Of a stretch of 26,024 bases of DNA, positions 1 through 6,292 are shown piece by piece. A program made the position numbers and the translations under genes. This stretch comes from DATKXO01 sp035528995 (GTDB lineage: Bacteria; Planctomycetota; Phycisphaerae; UBA1845). Location of the stretch: NCBI GenBank assembly GCA_035528995.1, contig DATKXO010000222.1:1-26024 (forward strand), in the 5' to 3' direction. The number at the start of each line of letters is the position of its first letter. Position 1 is the first letter of the stretch. Under the pieces are notes generated by a model. The model was not told the DNA's origin. It was given only the letters and a program-made list of their open reading frames with translations, and ran no database searches.

Positions 1-297
1 GTATTCTCCGAGATAGGGAATAATCGAGTCGCTCAGCGTAGCGATGCCGACAGACCCCAGGTATCCGATCAGGACCGTCGCCCCGAACCCGCCCTTGCCA
101 TGAAGACGGTACATCGCGGCCGTGACCAGGGCGCTGAGCAAGACGTGCATCGGATGCAACGTCCAGAATAACGTGCTCGAGACGGAGCGGGGTATCTGAG
201 CATAGACGATCCCGGCCATGATGCCGATGCCGGTCAAAGCTCCCACCGCCGTAAACGGTGCATGTGCCTTCAGTTCGTCGGGGATGTTTTTCAGCAT
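1..297 (-). CDS. Small integral membrane protein, 3' end cut by window edge
   Basis: The reading frame starts at an ATG at 297-295 and stays open to base 1, giving 99 residues with no stop. The protein opens MLKNIPDELKAHAPFTAVGA and has three hydrophobic stretches (about residues 15-33, 43-62 and 70-90), so it is a membrane protein of unknown function. Its start lies inside the end of the preceding NifU-like gene: ATGCTGA holds both the start and that gene's TGA, a 7-nt overlap that suggests translational coupling. I believe similar small membrane proteins occur beside NifX/ferredoxin clusters in anaerobes, but that is from memory. A role in the metal-cluster pathway is inferred only from position. 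The C-terminus lies outside the window. Confidence 0.75.
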   Translation of the reverse strand, partial: MLKNIPDELKAHAPFTAVGALTGIGIMAGIVYAQIPRSVSSTLFWTLHPMHVLLSALVTAAMYRLHGKGGFGATVLIGYLGSVGIATLSDSIIPYLGEY

Positions 298-578
298 GTC
301 GCTGGTTCACCGTCGTCGTTTCGGATAAACAGATGTTGGTACTTCTGCACTTCACGGATCACCGCCTGCACGCATTCGCCATTGCCGGTGCACGCTAGGT
401 TCCGCAGATATTCCAAGTCCACATCCGCCAGGGCGCGGCCGACAAGGTATTCTCGAAGCGTGTCCTCCATGTCTCGGCATGTCGGAGCATCTCGGATATC
501 GAATTCCATGAAGCGAAGAACGCCACTGTGATCGTTCAGCCGAAACCGCAGCTTGTCCTGACAATCCTCTTCGAACAT
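291..578 (-). CDS. Small NifU/IscU-like protein (putative Fe-S scaffold-type fold)
   Basis: This is a 95-residue protein. Its pattern resembles the N-terminal NifU/IscU fold: a beta-strand region (residues 10-28), a Cys in the 'DAPTC' turn (C34), a helix with 'LVGRAL' like the 'LVKGKTL' of NifU, then 'LACTGNGEC' (C63, C69) followed by a helix ending 'REVQKYQ'. NifU-type scaffolds hold a nascent Fe-S cluster with three cysteines. C34, C63 and C69 could play that part, but the spacing is not canonical, so the assignment is an inference. An AGGAGG-type ribosome site and a closer AAAGG lie 7-12 nt upstream. It overlaps the downstream membrane-protein gene by 7 nt and follows a NifX-type gene by 100 nt, consistent with one operon. 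Confidence 0.7.
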   Translation of the reverse strand: MFEEDCQDKLRFRLNDHSGVLRFMEFDIRDAPTCRDMEDTLREYLVGRALADVDLEYLRNLACTGNGECVQAVIREVQKYQHLFIRNDDGEPATC

Positions 579-678
579 GTCGGTACCTTTCCTCCTTGCT
601 CAGCATCCCGAGGCTGGTTGTCGACCTGGCATTCGGGCGGCACTTGGAATCAGCGGGCCGCAAAGTCGGGCACTGCAA

Positions 679-1230
679 CTAGCCGCCCGTACCGCGGCCT
701 CGCCCACGCCCCTGGCCCATGCCTCCTCCCCCTCCGCGCCCACCGCGTCCTCCGCCCTGGCCTCGTCCCATCCCTCTGCCCATACCGCGCCCCCGGCCTT
801 GACCTCCGCCGCCCGGCGTCGAAGGCTGCGCGGATGGTGCGGATTGAGCCGGAGAGACGGGCATGCCGGTCATGCCGGTGTGACCGGCTACATCCGGCCC
901 ACCGGGCGCGCTCAGCTCTCCCGCCTTGAAGCGATCAATGGCACCGCGAACGCTCCCCGTGCAGCCGAGAATCACTCCGATGCCGGCCGCGGAGAGCGTC
1001 TCATGGGCATTCGGACCGCAATGGCCGGTCAATACGAACTTCGCCCCCTTCTCCGCCAGCAATTGTGCGGACTGGATACCGGCACCCTGGCCGAGCGCGA
1101 CGTTCGGGTTCTCAACGGCTTGAGCTTCCATCGTGTCCGTCTCGACGATGAGGAAGTACGCGCATCGGCCGAAGCGGGGGTCAACGTTCGCATCCAGATT
1201 CGCCGCCGCCGCCGTGACTGCTATTCTCAT
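679..1230 (-). CDS. NifX/NifB-type metal-cluster binding protein with long Gly/Arg-rich tail
   Basis: Residues 1-106 match the dinitrogenase iron-molybdenum cofactor (NifX/NifY/NifB C-terminal) fold. It opens MRIAVTAAAANLDANVDPRF with the conserved 'DPRFGRC' turn, followed by 'FVLTGHCGPNA' and 'GCTGSVRGAIDRFKAGEL'. Proteins of this fold bind or carry metal clusters; outside nitrogenase operons their role is poorly defined. Cys23, Cys70 and Cys90 are candidate ligands. The last ~50 residues are almost only Gly, Arg, Met and Gln in RGRG/RGGRG patterns, much longer than the short tail usual in the family. An AAGGAAAGGG ribosome site precedes the ATG. It is the second NifX-type protein of the locus (the other is at 5697-6098). 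There is no nifHDK in view, so this is not evidence of nitrogen fixation. Confidence 0.88.
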   Translation of the reverse strand: MRIAVTAAAANLDANVDPRFGRCAYFLIVETDTMEAQAVENPNVALGQGAGIQSAQLLAEKGAKFVLTGHCGPNAHETLSAAGIGVILGCTGSVRGAIDRFKAGELSAPGGPDVAGHTGMTGMPVSPAQSAPSAQPSTPGGGGQGRGRGMGRGMGRGQGGGRGGRGGGGGMGQGRGRGRGTGG

Positions 1231-1295
1231 GACAACCCTTTCCTTTTCGCGTGGTTTGCGTGATCCGGCACGCCCGGCCGGCCGCGCTCGCCGCG

Positions 1296-2105
1296 CTACG
1301 GAGAACCACTTGCTGCAGAGAGCATGAGGTCCTCCATCGCTTCGGCAATCTCATCGTTGAACCCCGAGAACGCCTGCCCCTCATAGAACACGATGGGCAG
1401 ATACTCGAAGCTCGTTGACACACCCTGGCTCGTCTGAAACTGTGCCTCGAGCTTTAACAGAAGCTCGATCTCTCCGGCTTCGTAGGTCAGGTGCTCTTCC
1501 ACCACCAAAGTCGGATGCTCCGGCTTCACACCGTCGAGCCAGTCGAGCGCCTCGAGGCACATTGGACCGCTGTTGTTATGGAACATGACGAACGTGTTGC
1601 CATCGTCATCTCCTTCGCTCTCCTCTTCGCCTTCCTCATCTCCTTCGTCGCCTTCGCCCTCTCCCTCGCTTTCTGCTTCTCCGTCTCCTTCGGTTTCTCC
1701 GCCTCCTTCGCCTTCGTCCGGCCCCTCACCTTCTTCTTCACCTTCCCCCTCGCCTTGCCCCTCTCCTTCCGCCTGGTTCTGGCCTTCTTCCTCGACCTGG
1801 CCTTCTCCCTCGCTTTCAGGCTCGTCTGCGTCTTCGTTCTCGTTCTCTCCTTCGGCCTCGTCTTGGTCTTCTTCCTCGCCCTCCGTGCTCGCGTTTCCCT
1901 CGACTCCTGCGCACACGTTAGCAAGGCATTCGAGCCCTTGACCGCAGGTGCCATCCGCGAGGCACGTCGCCCCCTCTTCTCCGGGCGCGGGCAGGTCCTG
2001 AATGCCGTCCCGGTTCGCCGGCAAACCGGCAGCGCAGCCGAGGAAAGCGATGGGGATCACCGCGCCGAAGGCACAGAGGAGAACTACTACCCTGAGACCG
2101 GTCAT
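1296..2105 (-). CDS. Lipoprotein: Cys-rich head, Glu/Gly low-complexity spacer, thioredoxin-like C-terminal domain
   Basis: The start at 2105 is chosen because it gives a lipoprotein signal directly: hydrophobic residues 4-22, lipobox FLGC with the modified Cys at 24, and TGGAG upstream. A longer frame to 2180 exists but would bury the signal. A small module with C48, C54, C60 and C65 follows. Residues ~74-168 are an extreme Glu/Gly/Asp tract, mostly repeats of EGEGE type. Residues 170-262 look like a thioredoxin/glutaredoxin fold: beta strand TFVMF, a 'SGPMC' active-site turn, and 'YLPIVF' matching the cis-Pro strand. The usual CxxC reads GPMC, so one catalytic Cys is lost. It would be an extracytoplasmic lipid-anchored protein on a flexible acidic stalk. 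The substrate is unknown. Confidence 0.8.
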   Translation of the reverse strand: MTGLRVVVLLCAFGAVIPIAFLGCAAGLPANRDGIQDLPAPGEEGATCLADGTCGQGLECLANVCAGVEGNASTEGEEEDQDEAEGENENEDADEPESEGEGQVEEEGQNQAEGEGQGEGEGEEEGEGPDEGEGGGETEGDGEAESEGEGEGDEGDEEGEEESEGDDDGNTFVMFHNNSGPMCLEALDWLDGVKPEHPTLVVEEHLTYEAGEIELLLKLEAQFQTSQGVSTSFEYLPIVFYEGQAFSGFNDEIAEAMEDLMLSAASGSP

Positions 2106-2166
2106 GATTGATGACTCCAGACGCCCGGCCGCATGCTCGCGACCGCCACGGTCTTGCCAACGAGTC

Positions 2167-3141
2167 TCACGGCGCAGCACACGGGTTATACATCTCGTCT
2201 ACGTCCTCCAGCTCATCCAGGGGAACGGCAGGCGTCGGCGTCGTGTACTTCACCTCGCGGTTGTCCGGAACCATGCTGAATGGCACCGCGATATTGACGC
2301 CGTTCTCCGGCTTCACCCATTCGTCAAAATCCGCCACCCATTCGACCTCGCCGCCGTCCAGCAGTTCCTCGTACGGCTCCCACCACTCCTTCTTCATGCC
2401 GCCAAGGTAGGCGTGGGTTGTTACCAGGAGACGCTTGGGGTACTTCGCCAGCGCCTCATCCAGAATCTGTTCGAAATCTGCCCCGGTTGCGCCGCGCGCG
2501 TATAGCGAGTAATCACACAGGCTGCCGCGGCCCATGTCTTCGAAGGTCACGTTGCTTTGTGAGATGATCTGGCAGTTATACCCGTCCGGCTTATAGATCA
2601 GGGCTTCGACGTCGCTGGCGCCTCGCGCAAAAACGTACTCCACACCCACTTCGTCGGCCGCCTTCAGCGTGTTCTCGTCCCAGGCAGCATAGGCGCTGCT
2701 GAACGTACGCATCGGCTTGCCCGTCACCCGCTCGATCACCTCCTTCACTTCCTGCATGCCCTGAAGCTGCTCCTCGTACGGCACGTCCCACAGCGGCCCT
2801 CCGTCGTACAGCCCCATGATTTCGTGGCCGTGATCGGCCAGCCAGCGGATGTCCTCGGGATGCGCTTCAACGATGGCCTTCTGGACGTTGACGATCGATT
2901 TCAGACCGCGTTTTTCCAGCTCATAGGCCCAGTTTCTGACGCCCTGGATGTCATCGTGGAACTCGATGAGCTGCATGAACGCTCGCGGTTTCTGTGCACT
3001 GGCGGACTCGGCCTCGCTCTGCCCGTCGGCGACCCCGGCCTCGTTCTGTCCACCGGCGGACCCAGACGCCGGCAGGGCCAGACCGTTGCAGCCCCCAAGA
3101 AGCGCAACGAAAGTCACAAGAACGACTAGCTTGCCGATCAT
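2167..3141 (-). CDS. Polysaccharide deacetylase-like (NodB-fold) lipoprotein
   Basis: The start at 3141 follows AAGGAG with 7-nt spacing and begins a lipoprotein signal (hydrophobic residues 5-15, lipobox LGGC with Cys18). A frame extending to 3180 is less likely. After a Ser/Ala/Gly-rich linker (residues 25-52), residues 53-280 resemble a NodB-type deacetylase barrel: 'IEFHDD' (D63, D64) in place of the catalytic TFDD, 'HGHEIMGL' (H104, H106) as the second motif, a helix pattern of E..LQ...EVIE..TGKP at 124-143, and 'TTHAYLGG' near 241. True deacetylases use Asp plus two His to hold a metal; the spacing of the His pair here is unusual, so activity is uncertain. It lies 26 nt from the DUF89 stop and upstream of the thioredoxin-like lipoprotein. 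The last residues are PCAAP. Confidence 0.75.
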   Translation of the reverse strand: MIGKLVVLVTFVALLGGCNGLALPASGSAGGQNEAGVADGQSEAESASAQKPRAFMQLIEFHDDIQGVRNWAYELEKRGLKSIVNVQKAIVEAHPEDIRWLADHGHEIMGLYDGGPLWDVPYEEQLQGMQEVKEVIERVTGKPMRTFSSAYAAWDENTLKAADEVGVEYVFARGASDVEALIYKPDGYNCQIISQSNVTFEDMGRGSLCDYSLYARGATGADFEQILDEALAKYPKRLLVTTHAYLGGMKKEWWEPYEELLDGGEVEWVADFDEWVKPENGVNIAVPFSMVPDNREVKYTTPTPAVPLDELEDVDEMYNPCAAP

Positions 3142-3194
3142 TTGTCGACTCCTTGCTAAGGACAATCGTTTCCGAGCCAATCACGCAGTAGACT

Positions 3195-4100
3195 TCAATC
3201 CTCGCAGGCAGGCACCGGCACCGTCGAACTCGTCCGCTGCCGCGTCGGGCGACTGTGGCAGACGAGCGACCGGCCTGCATCACAGCCGATGCTCCGGGCA
3301 ACGACCGGGCACTTGACCTTGAGGAGGAAAACAACCTCCCGGTCTCCCCGGCCGAGCGTCTCGTAATTGCCCTGACCTTTGGCGATCACCAGGTCGCTTC
3401 TCGCGAAACGATCCCGGAACTCTGCGGAACACGTGTCCAGGATCGTGCCCGGGGCGTCGCTGCCGTTGTCCATCACGGTTACCAGGGAAGTCAGCCCGGT
3501 GGTTTCCGCGTCCTCTCGGGTCGCATCGTTGATCACCGGGCCGCCCCTTACCACGGCCGTAACCCGGTCGGTCTGCATCTGTTCAATCAGTAGCCGATCG
3601 AGAACGATCTCCCCGGCGTTGTCTGTCAGGTACAGGATGTCCTTCGCCTCCTCGACCCTGCGGCGCAGGTCTTCGACCACGGCTTCATCCGATGTTTCCT
3701 GGAGGGCGTCTTCGATGGCCTGGTGGATCTCGCCGTCGCCGACGTGGGTCCTGCATCCGAAGTCGATCACGTTCCCTGCGATGGCCAAGCGAACCGCGGT
3801 CGTGAGCGAATCCACCGAATCGCGTACGCGCCGCCTCAGGGTCGGGTACAAACCTAGGGCAAGCGTATTCGAGTGCCGTTTCACTCCGCGGTATGGATCG
3901 GAATTGCCCGTTTCCTCGCGCAGAAGCCGGTGAATCCGCTGCCCCATCCAGGGGGGCGAACAGTCGAAGGGCATGCCTGCCACCAGCCGAAGCGTCCGGC
4001 GCATTGCCCGCTCGTGCGTCGCCCGATCGTCCGTAATCATGCGGCAGGCATCCAGCGCCTGACGCAAAAAGCACGGTACGCACTCGAGGTGGGTTCGCAT
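3195..4100 (-). CDS. DUF89 / ARMT1-like metal-dependent phosphatase family protein
   Basis: This 301-residue protein opens MRTHLECVPCFLRQALDACR, the canonical DUF89 N-terminus with its CxxC. Further family motifs are 'AIAGNVIDFG' (residues 106-115), 'YLTDNAGEIVLDRLLIEQM' (157-175), 'VRGGPVINDAT' (184-194) and 'VIAKGQGNYETL' (238-249). In this family Asp and Asn residues of the DNAGE and GN motifs bind a divalent metal, and characterised members are damage-control phosphatases acting on sugar phosphates or related metabolites. The start is fixed by the conserved N-terminus; the ribosome site (AAAGGAA) is rather far, about 14 nt. The tail after 'IGCDAG' is Arg/Ser/Pro-rich and not conserved. 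It is the best-recognised enzyme in the metal-cluster locus, but its substrate there is unknown. Confidence 0.9.
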   Translation of the reverse strand: MRTHLECVPCFLRQALDACRMITDDRATHERAMRRTLRLVAGMPFDCSPPWMGQRIHRLLREETGNSDPYRGVKRHSNTLALGLYPTLRRRVRDSVDSLTTAVRLAIAGNVIDFGCRTHVGDGEIHQAIEDALQETSDEAVVEDLRRRVEEAKDILYLTDNAGEIVLDRLLIEQMQTDRVTAVVRGGPVINDATREDAETTGLTSLVTVMDNGSDAPGTILDTCSAEFRDRFARSDLVIAKGQGNYETLGRGDREVVFLLKVKCPVVARSIGCDAGRSLVCHSRPTRQRTSSTVPVPACED

Positions 4101-4133
4101 TCTTCGTGACCGTTCCTTTCCTGGAGGTGAAAC

Positions 4134-4325
4134 TCACCTCTTCGGAAGGCTTCGTGTCGGAGCATTACAGGCACTTCTCAAAGAACGACTGAAGTACTTC
4201 TGGTCCGCCTCGTAGTGACACCGCTTGTATTTCCTGCCGCTGCCGCACGAGCATGGATCGTTGCGCCCGAGCTGGGCGGCCGCTTGTGGTGGTTTGCGGC
4301 GAAAAAGTCTGGCCAGAAGCCCCAT
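4134..4325 (-). CDS. Short SEC-C motif protein
   Basis: This 63-residue basic peptide centres on 'GRNDPCSCGSGRKYKRCH' (residues 20-37), the SEC-C zinc-binding motif (CxCxSGxKxKxCH) found at the end of SecA and in many unrelated proteins. The N-terminus (MGLLARLFRRKPPQ) is Arg-rich and could form a short amphipathic helix. Nothing else is recognisable. It lies 33 nt upstream of the DUF89 start and ~100 nt after the ferredoxin stop, in the same direction, with GGAAG 7 nt before the ATG. The motif probably binds one zinc ion; its partner is unknown. Confidence 0.82.
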   Translation of the reverse strand: MGLLARLFRRKPPQAAAQLGRNDPCSCGSGRKYKRCHYEADQKYFSRSLRSACNAPTRSLPKR

Positions 4326-4423
4326 GCGTCACTTCCGTCGTTGTTGTTCCGCGTCAGCCGTAAGGCGCGGACTTCTCGCCGAATGCCACTTCCTGACCGG
4401 CGCTCCGATTGGCGCCAGGTGGG

Positions 4424-4894
4424 TCAGTTCAGCCTGATGGCTCCGCTCGGGCAGACGGCCACGCAGGCCCCGCAGCCGCGGCACAATTGGGCGTTCACTC
4501 TGACGGCGGTCTCACACAACGTGATCGCTTCGGTGGGACAGACCGCCTGGCAGGCAGCGCACGGCGTACAGGCTTCCTCATCGACGCGAGCCACCGGGAT
4601 CGTCATGGGGGCCTGGAGGTCGGCGCCGCCGCTCCCGGCCAAAGGCGGACTCCGCCGCACGTCGACCACCTGCCTTGCCATGCGTTCGAGTGTTTCCACC
4701 CTTGCCGGCGGAGGCGGACCGCGGGAGTTGACTGGTCGGACTGCTGGACCACCACCGCCGGCTCGATGGCGTTGCTTGGCAGATTGGCCTTGTCCTCGGC
4801 CTCGGCCGAGGCCCATCCCCCGCCCGACACCACGACCGCGTCCGCGCCTGCCACCTCTTCCTGGTCCCGTTCCGTCGCCCTGTGGCACGATCAA
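4424..4894 (-). CDS. Two-cluster [4Fe-4S] ferredoxin with Gly/Arg-rich N-terminal extension
   Basis: The last 55 residues of this 156-aa protein form a bacterial-type 2[4Fe-4S] ferredoxin. The first motif is CTPCAACQAVCP and the second CRGCGACVAVCP, both perfect C-x2-C-x2-C-x3-C-P. The N-terminal ~40 residues are low-complexity Gly/Arg (GRGRGVGRGMGLGRGRG), followed by a Pro/Ala linker. The ferredoxin part resembles the insert found in MinD-type P-loop ATPases of NifX/DUF5320 clusters, but no ATPase domain is attached here. Its ATG overlaps the stop of the DUF5320 gene in ATGA (4 nt), so the two are almost certainly co-translated. Probable role: electron transfer or cluster donation to the NifX-type proteins (inference). 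Confidence 0.9.
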   Translation of the reverse strand: MIVPQGDGTGPGRGGRRGRGRGVGRGMGLGRGRGQGQSAKQRHRAGGGGPAVRPVNSRGPPPPARVETLERMARQVVDVRRSPPLAGSGGADLQAPMTIPVARVDEEACTPCAACQAVCPTEAITLCETAVRVNAQLCRGCGACVAVCPSGAIRLN

Positions 4895-5256
4895 GCCTCT
4901 TTCTCGCGGGCCGCTTCGAGTTCGGCGATGCGTTTCCTGATTTCGTCGAGCGTGCCTTGAAGGTGCTCCGCCTGAGCGCGGAGAGCCTGCCTCTCATGCT
5001 CGGCCGTGCGTGGTGCAAACTCAGGCGCCACTCCATAAGCGGGGGGGATGCCGGGAACGGGCATCGGATAATACCCGTGCCGCCCGCCGCGCCCGCGACC
5101 CCAGCCGCGCCCTCGGCCCCATCCTCGCCCCATGCCCCGACCCAGTCCGGGCGTCGGGTTCACGTAACCAGGCATCGAAAACCCGGCGCAGTAACCGGCC
5201 CCTCGTCCGGTCATTGGGCCGAAGCCCATCGGTCCTGTTGTATCTCCACCTGGCAT
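4891..5256 (-). CDS. DUF5320-family protein
   Basis: The start at 5256 is preferred because GAGGAG lies 7 nt upstream; an ATG at 5271 would overlap that ribosome site. The 121-aa protein opens MPGGDTTGPMGFGPMTGRGA, the hallmark of DUF5320, followed by 'GYCAGF'. The middle is Gly/Arg/Trp-rich (GRGMGRGWGRGRGWGRGRGG), then 'RHGYYPMP', and a C-terminal coiled coil (about residues 82-121) rich in Glu, Arg, Leu and Ala. The family is found beside NifX-type proteins and ferredoxin-MinD ATPases in anaerobes and has no established function. The coiled coil implies oligomerisation. It shares its last 4 nt with the ferredoxin start. Confidence 0.88.
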   Translation of the reverse strand: MPGGDTTGPMGFGPMTGRGAGYCAGFSMPGYVNPTPGLGRGMGRGWGRGRGWGRGRGGRHGYYPMPVPGIPPAYGVAPEFAPRTAEHERQALRAQAEHLQGTLDEIRKRIAELEAAREKEA

Positions 5257-5385
5257 GATGCTACTCCTCATCTGTAAGAGCCTGACTGAGTGATCCTATT
5301 CTGTTTGTCCGCGTTCGAAGTTGTGGCTTTGGTCGTGGTCGCCGCCGGAATAAGCGTTGCGGCGTTTATCATCACGCGTCGGTCC

Positions 5386-5571
5386 CTACCTTCGCTCCAG
5401 CGTCACACCGCATTGTGGACACTGCTGTTGGTTGCACGGACGGCCGGCAACATGCTCGAAAGTCTTCCCGCATTGTGGACAAACGCATTGTCCGCCGGGA
5501 CCGGCTGCTTTCGGTCCGTCCATACGCCTGCGTCCTTGCTCGGGAGGGCCTGTTCCATCACCTGCCGGCAT
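5386..5571 (-). CDS. Small zinc-ribbon protein of the DUF5320/NifX neighbourhood
   Basis: This is a 61-residue protein. Its N-terminus (MPAGDGTGPPEQG) echoes the DUF5320 opening. The C-terminal half carries CVCPQCG (C29, C31, C34), C46 in 'GRPC', and CPQCG (C51, C54), i.e. two CPxCG knuckles that would form a rubredoxin-like or zinc-ribbon site. A strong AGGAGG sits 8 nt before the ATG. It lies between the NifX-type gene (126 nt upstream) and the DUF5320 gene (129 nt downstream). It could hold zinc or iron; the sequence does not decide which. Confidence 0.8.
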   Translation of the reverse strand: MPAGDGTGPPEQGRRRMDGPKAAGPGGQCVCPQCGKTFEHVAGRPCNQQQCPQCGVTLERR

Positions 5572-5696
5572 TTGAACTACCTCCTTTCACGACTCTCTAC
5601 TCGAGAGAAGGCTTCGTTCCCCAGTCACCTGCATCCAGTGTGCTCCACGTTTGCCTCGGGGGCCGATTCCGGCCCCCGCGCATGAAGCCGTGGCGC

Positions 5697-6098
5697 TCAG
5701 GGCGGGTTTCCCAAAGTGTCCAGCCTCCTTTGGCCGCCGCGACGCCGGCCTCGCCGCCGCCGCCCGCAACAGCCTGGCATCAGGAAAGCCGCATCCGTGA
5801 ACCGGCCGGACGCGAACGCCCGGAGCACTTCTTCCGCGGACCCGCACGTGTGCGGGATGACCCGCACTCCCGCCGACAACAGCATGGTCTCCAGCGGTAT
5901 GGAGATCGCCCCGCAGATGAGCACCTCCACGCCCAGTTCAGCCACACGCTCAACTCGACGCGCCAGGTCGGTTTCGTCGATGTCCGCCTCTTCCCGGCGG
6001 GCCTCCCGGCCGTCCTCGATGTCAGCCACGACCAGGCGTTTGGCGACGTCAAAAACGGGCGAGACCCGGCCAGACCACATTGGAACGGCGACCCTCAT
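5697..6098 (-). CDS. NifX-type dinitrogenase cofactor-fold protein with Cys-Cys/Arg-rich tail
   Basis: This 133-residue protein opens MRVAVPMWSGRVSPVFDVAK, the canonical start of the NifX/NifB-C fold (MKIAVP...GxVSPVFD), so the start codon is secure although no clear ribosome site precedes it. Later motifs are 'ELGVEVLICGAIS' (C62), 'VIPHTCGSAEEVL' (C85) and 'FLMPGCCGRRRRGRRR' (C110, C111). The family binds Fe-S or Fe-Mo type clusters. The basic tail after the Cys pair fits the Arg-rich theme of its neighbours. It is the first gene downstream of the sigma-54 activator; its start lies just below a -24/-12 promoter match and two palindromic sites. It is therefore the likely first gene of an activator-controlled operon running leftward. 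Confidence 0.88.
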   Translation of the reverse strand: MRVAVPMWSGRVSPVFDVAKRLVVADIEDGREARREEADIDETDLARRVERVAELGVEVLICGAISIPLETMLLSAGVRVIPHTCGSAEEVLRAFASGRFTDAAFLMPGCCGRRRRGRRRGGQRRLDTLGNPP

Positions 6099-6110
6099 GC
6101 CTGAGCTGAG

Positions 6111-6126
6111 GGCAGGAGCCGTTCCA
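6111..6126 (-). promoter_or_regulatory. Candidate sigma-54 (-24/-12) promoter for the NifX-type gene
   Basis: On the minus strand the sequence reads TGGAACGGCTCCTGCC. It keeps the invariant GG-N10-GC spacing of RpoN promoters and matches TGGCACG-N4-TTGC at most positions. The predicted start would be near 6100, only about 2 nt before the ATG at 6098, implying a nearly leaderless message. That is odd and weakens the call. A second possible element at 6134-6148 (TTGGTGCAGTCTGGC) would leave a ~24-nt leader but has GG-N9-GC spacing. The presence of a sigma-54 activator gene immediately upstream supports one of the two. Confidence 0.5.
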
Positions 6127-6214
6127 GCTGAACGCCAGACTGCACCAATGTCCTTATCTTATTGTTTGAAAGTGGTTTACATCGCCCAGCCTGCGTGGCC
6201 TCAAAACGCAAGTC

Positions 6215-6260
6215 TTGCATTATGCAATGCTGGACGGGCCGGTGACCTTGCATAATGCAA
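6215..6260. promoter_or_regulatory. Pair of 13-bp palindromes, likely activator (UAS) sites
   Basis: TTGCATTATGCAA (6215-6227) and TTGCATAATGCAA (6248-6260) are perfect palindromes apart from the central base, which is T in one and A in the other. Their centres are 33 bp apart, about three helical turns, so bound dimers would face the same side of the DNA. They stand out as AT-rich in a GC-rich region. Relative to the predicted start near 6100 they lie at about -121 and -154, the usual range for enhancer sites of sigma-54 activators. They lie 33-78 nt beyond the stop of the activator gene. Binding by that activator is an inference. Confidence 0.75.
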
Positions 6261-6292
6261 TATCGACTATTCCGCTTTTGTCGGGGCGGATC

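Noticed and set aside
1491..2111. Plus-strand Phe/Leu/Ser-rich frames around 1573-1941
   Set aside because: They are the reverse complement of the Glu/Gly codon tract of the lipoprotein, not membrane proteins.
679..6098. Nitrogen fixation operon
   Set aside because: NifX- and NifU-like proteins alone do not imply nitrogenase; nifH, nifD, nifK, nifE, nifN and a radical-SAM NifB domain are absent from the window.
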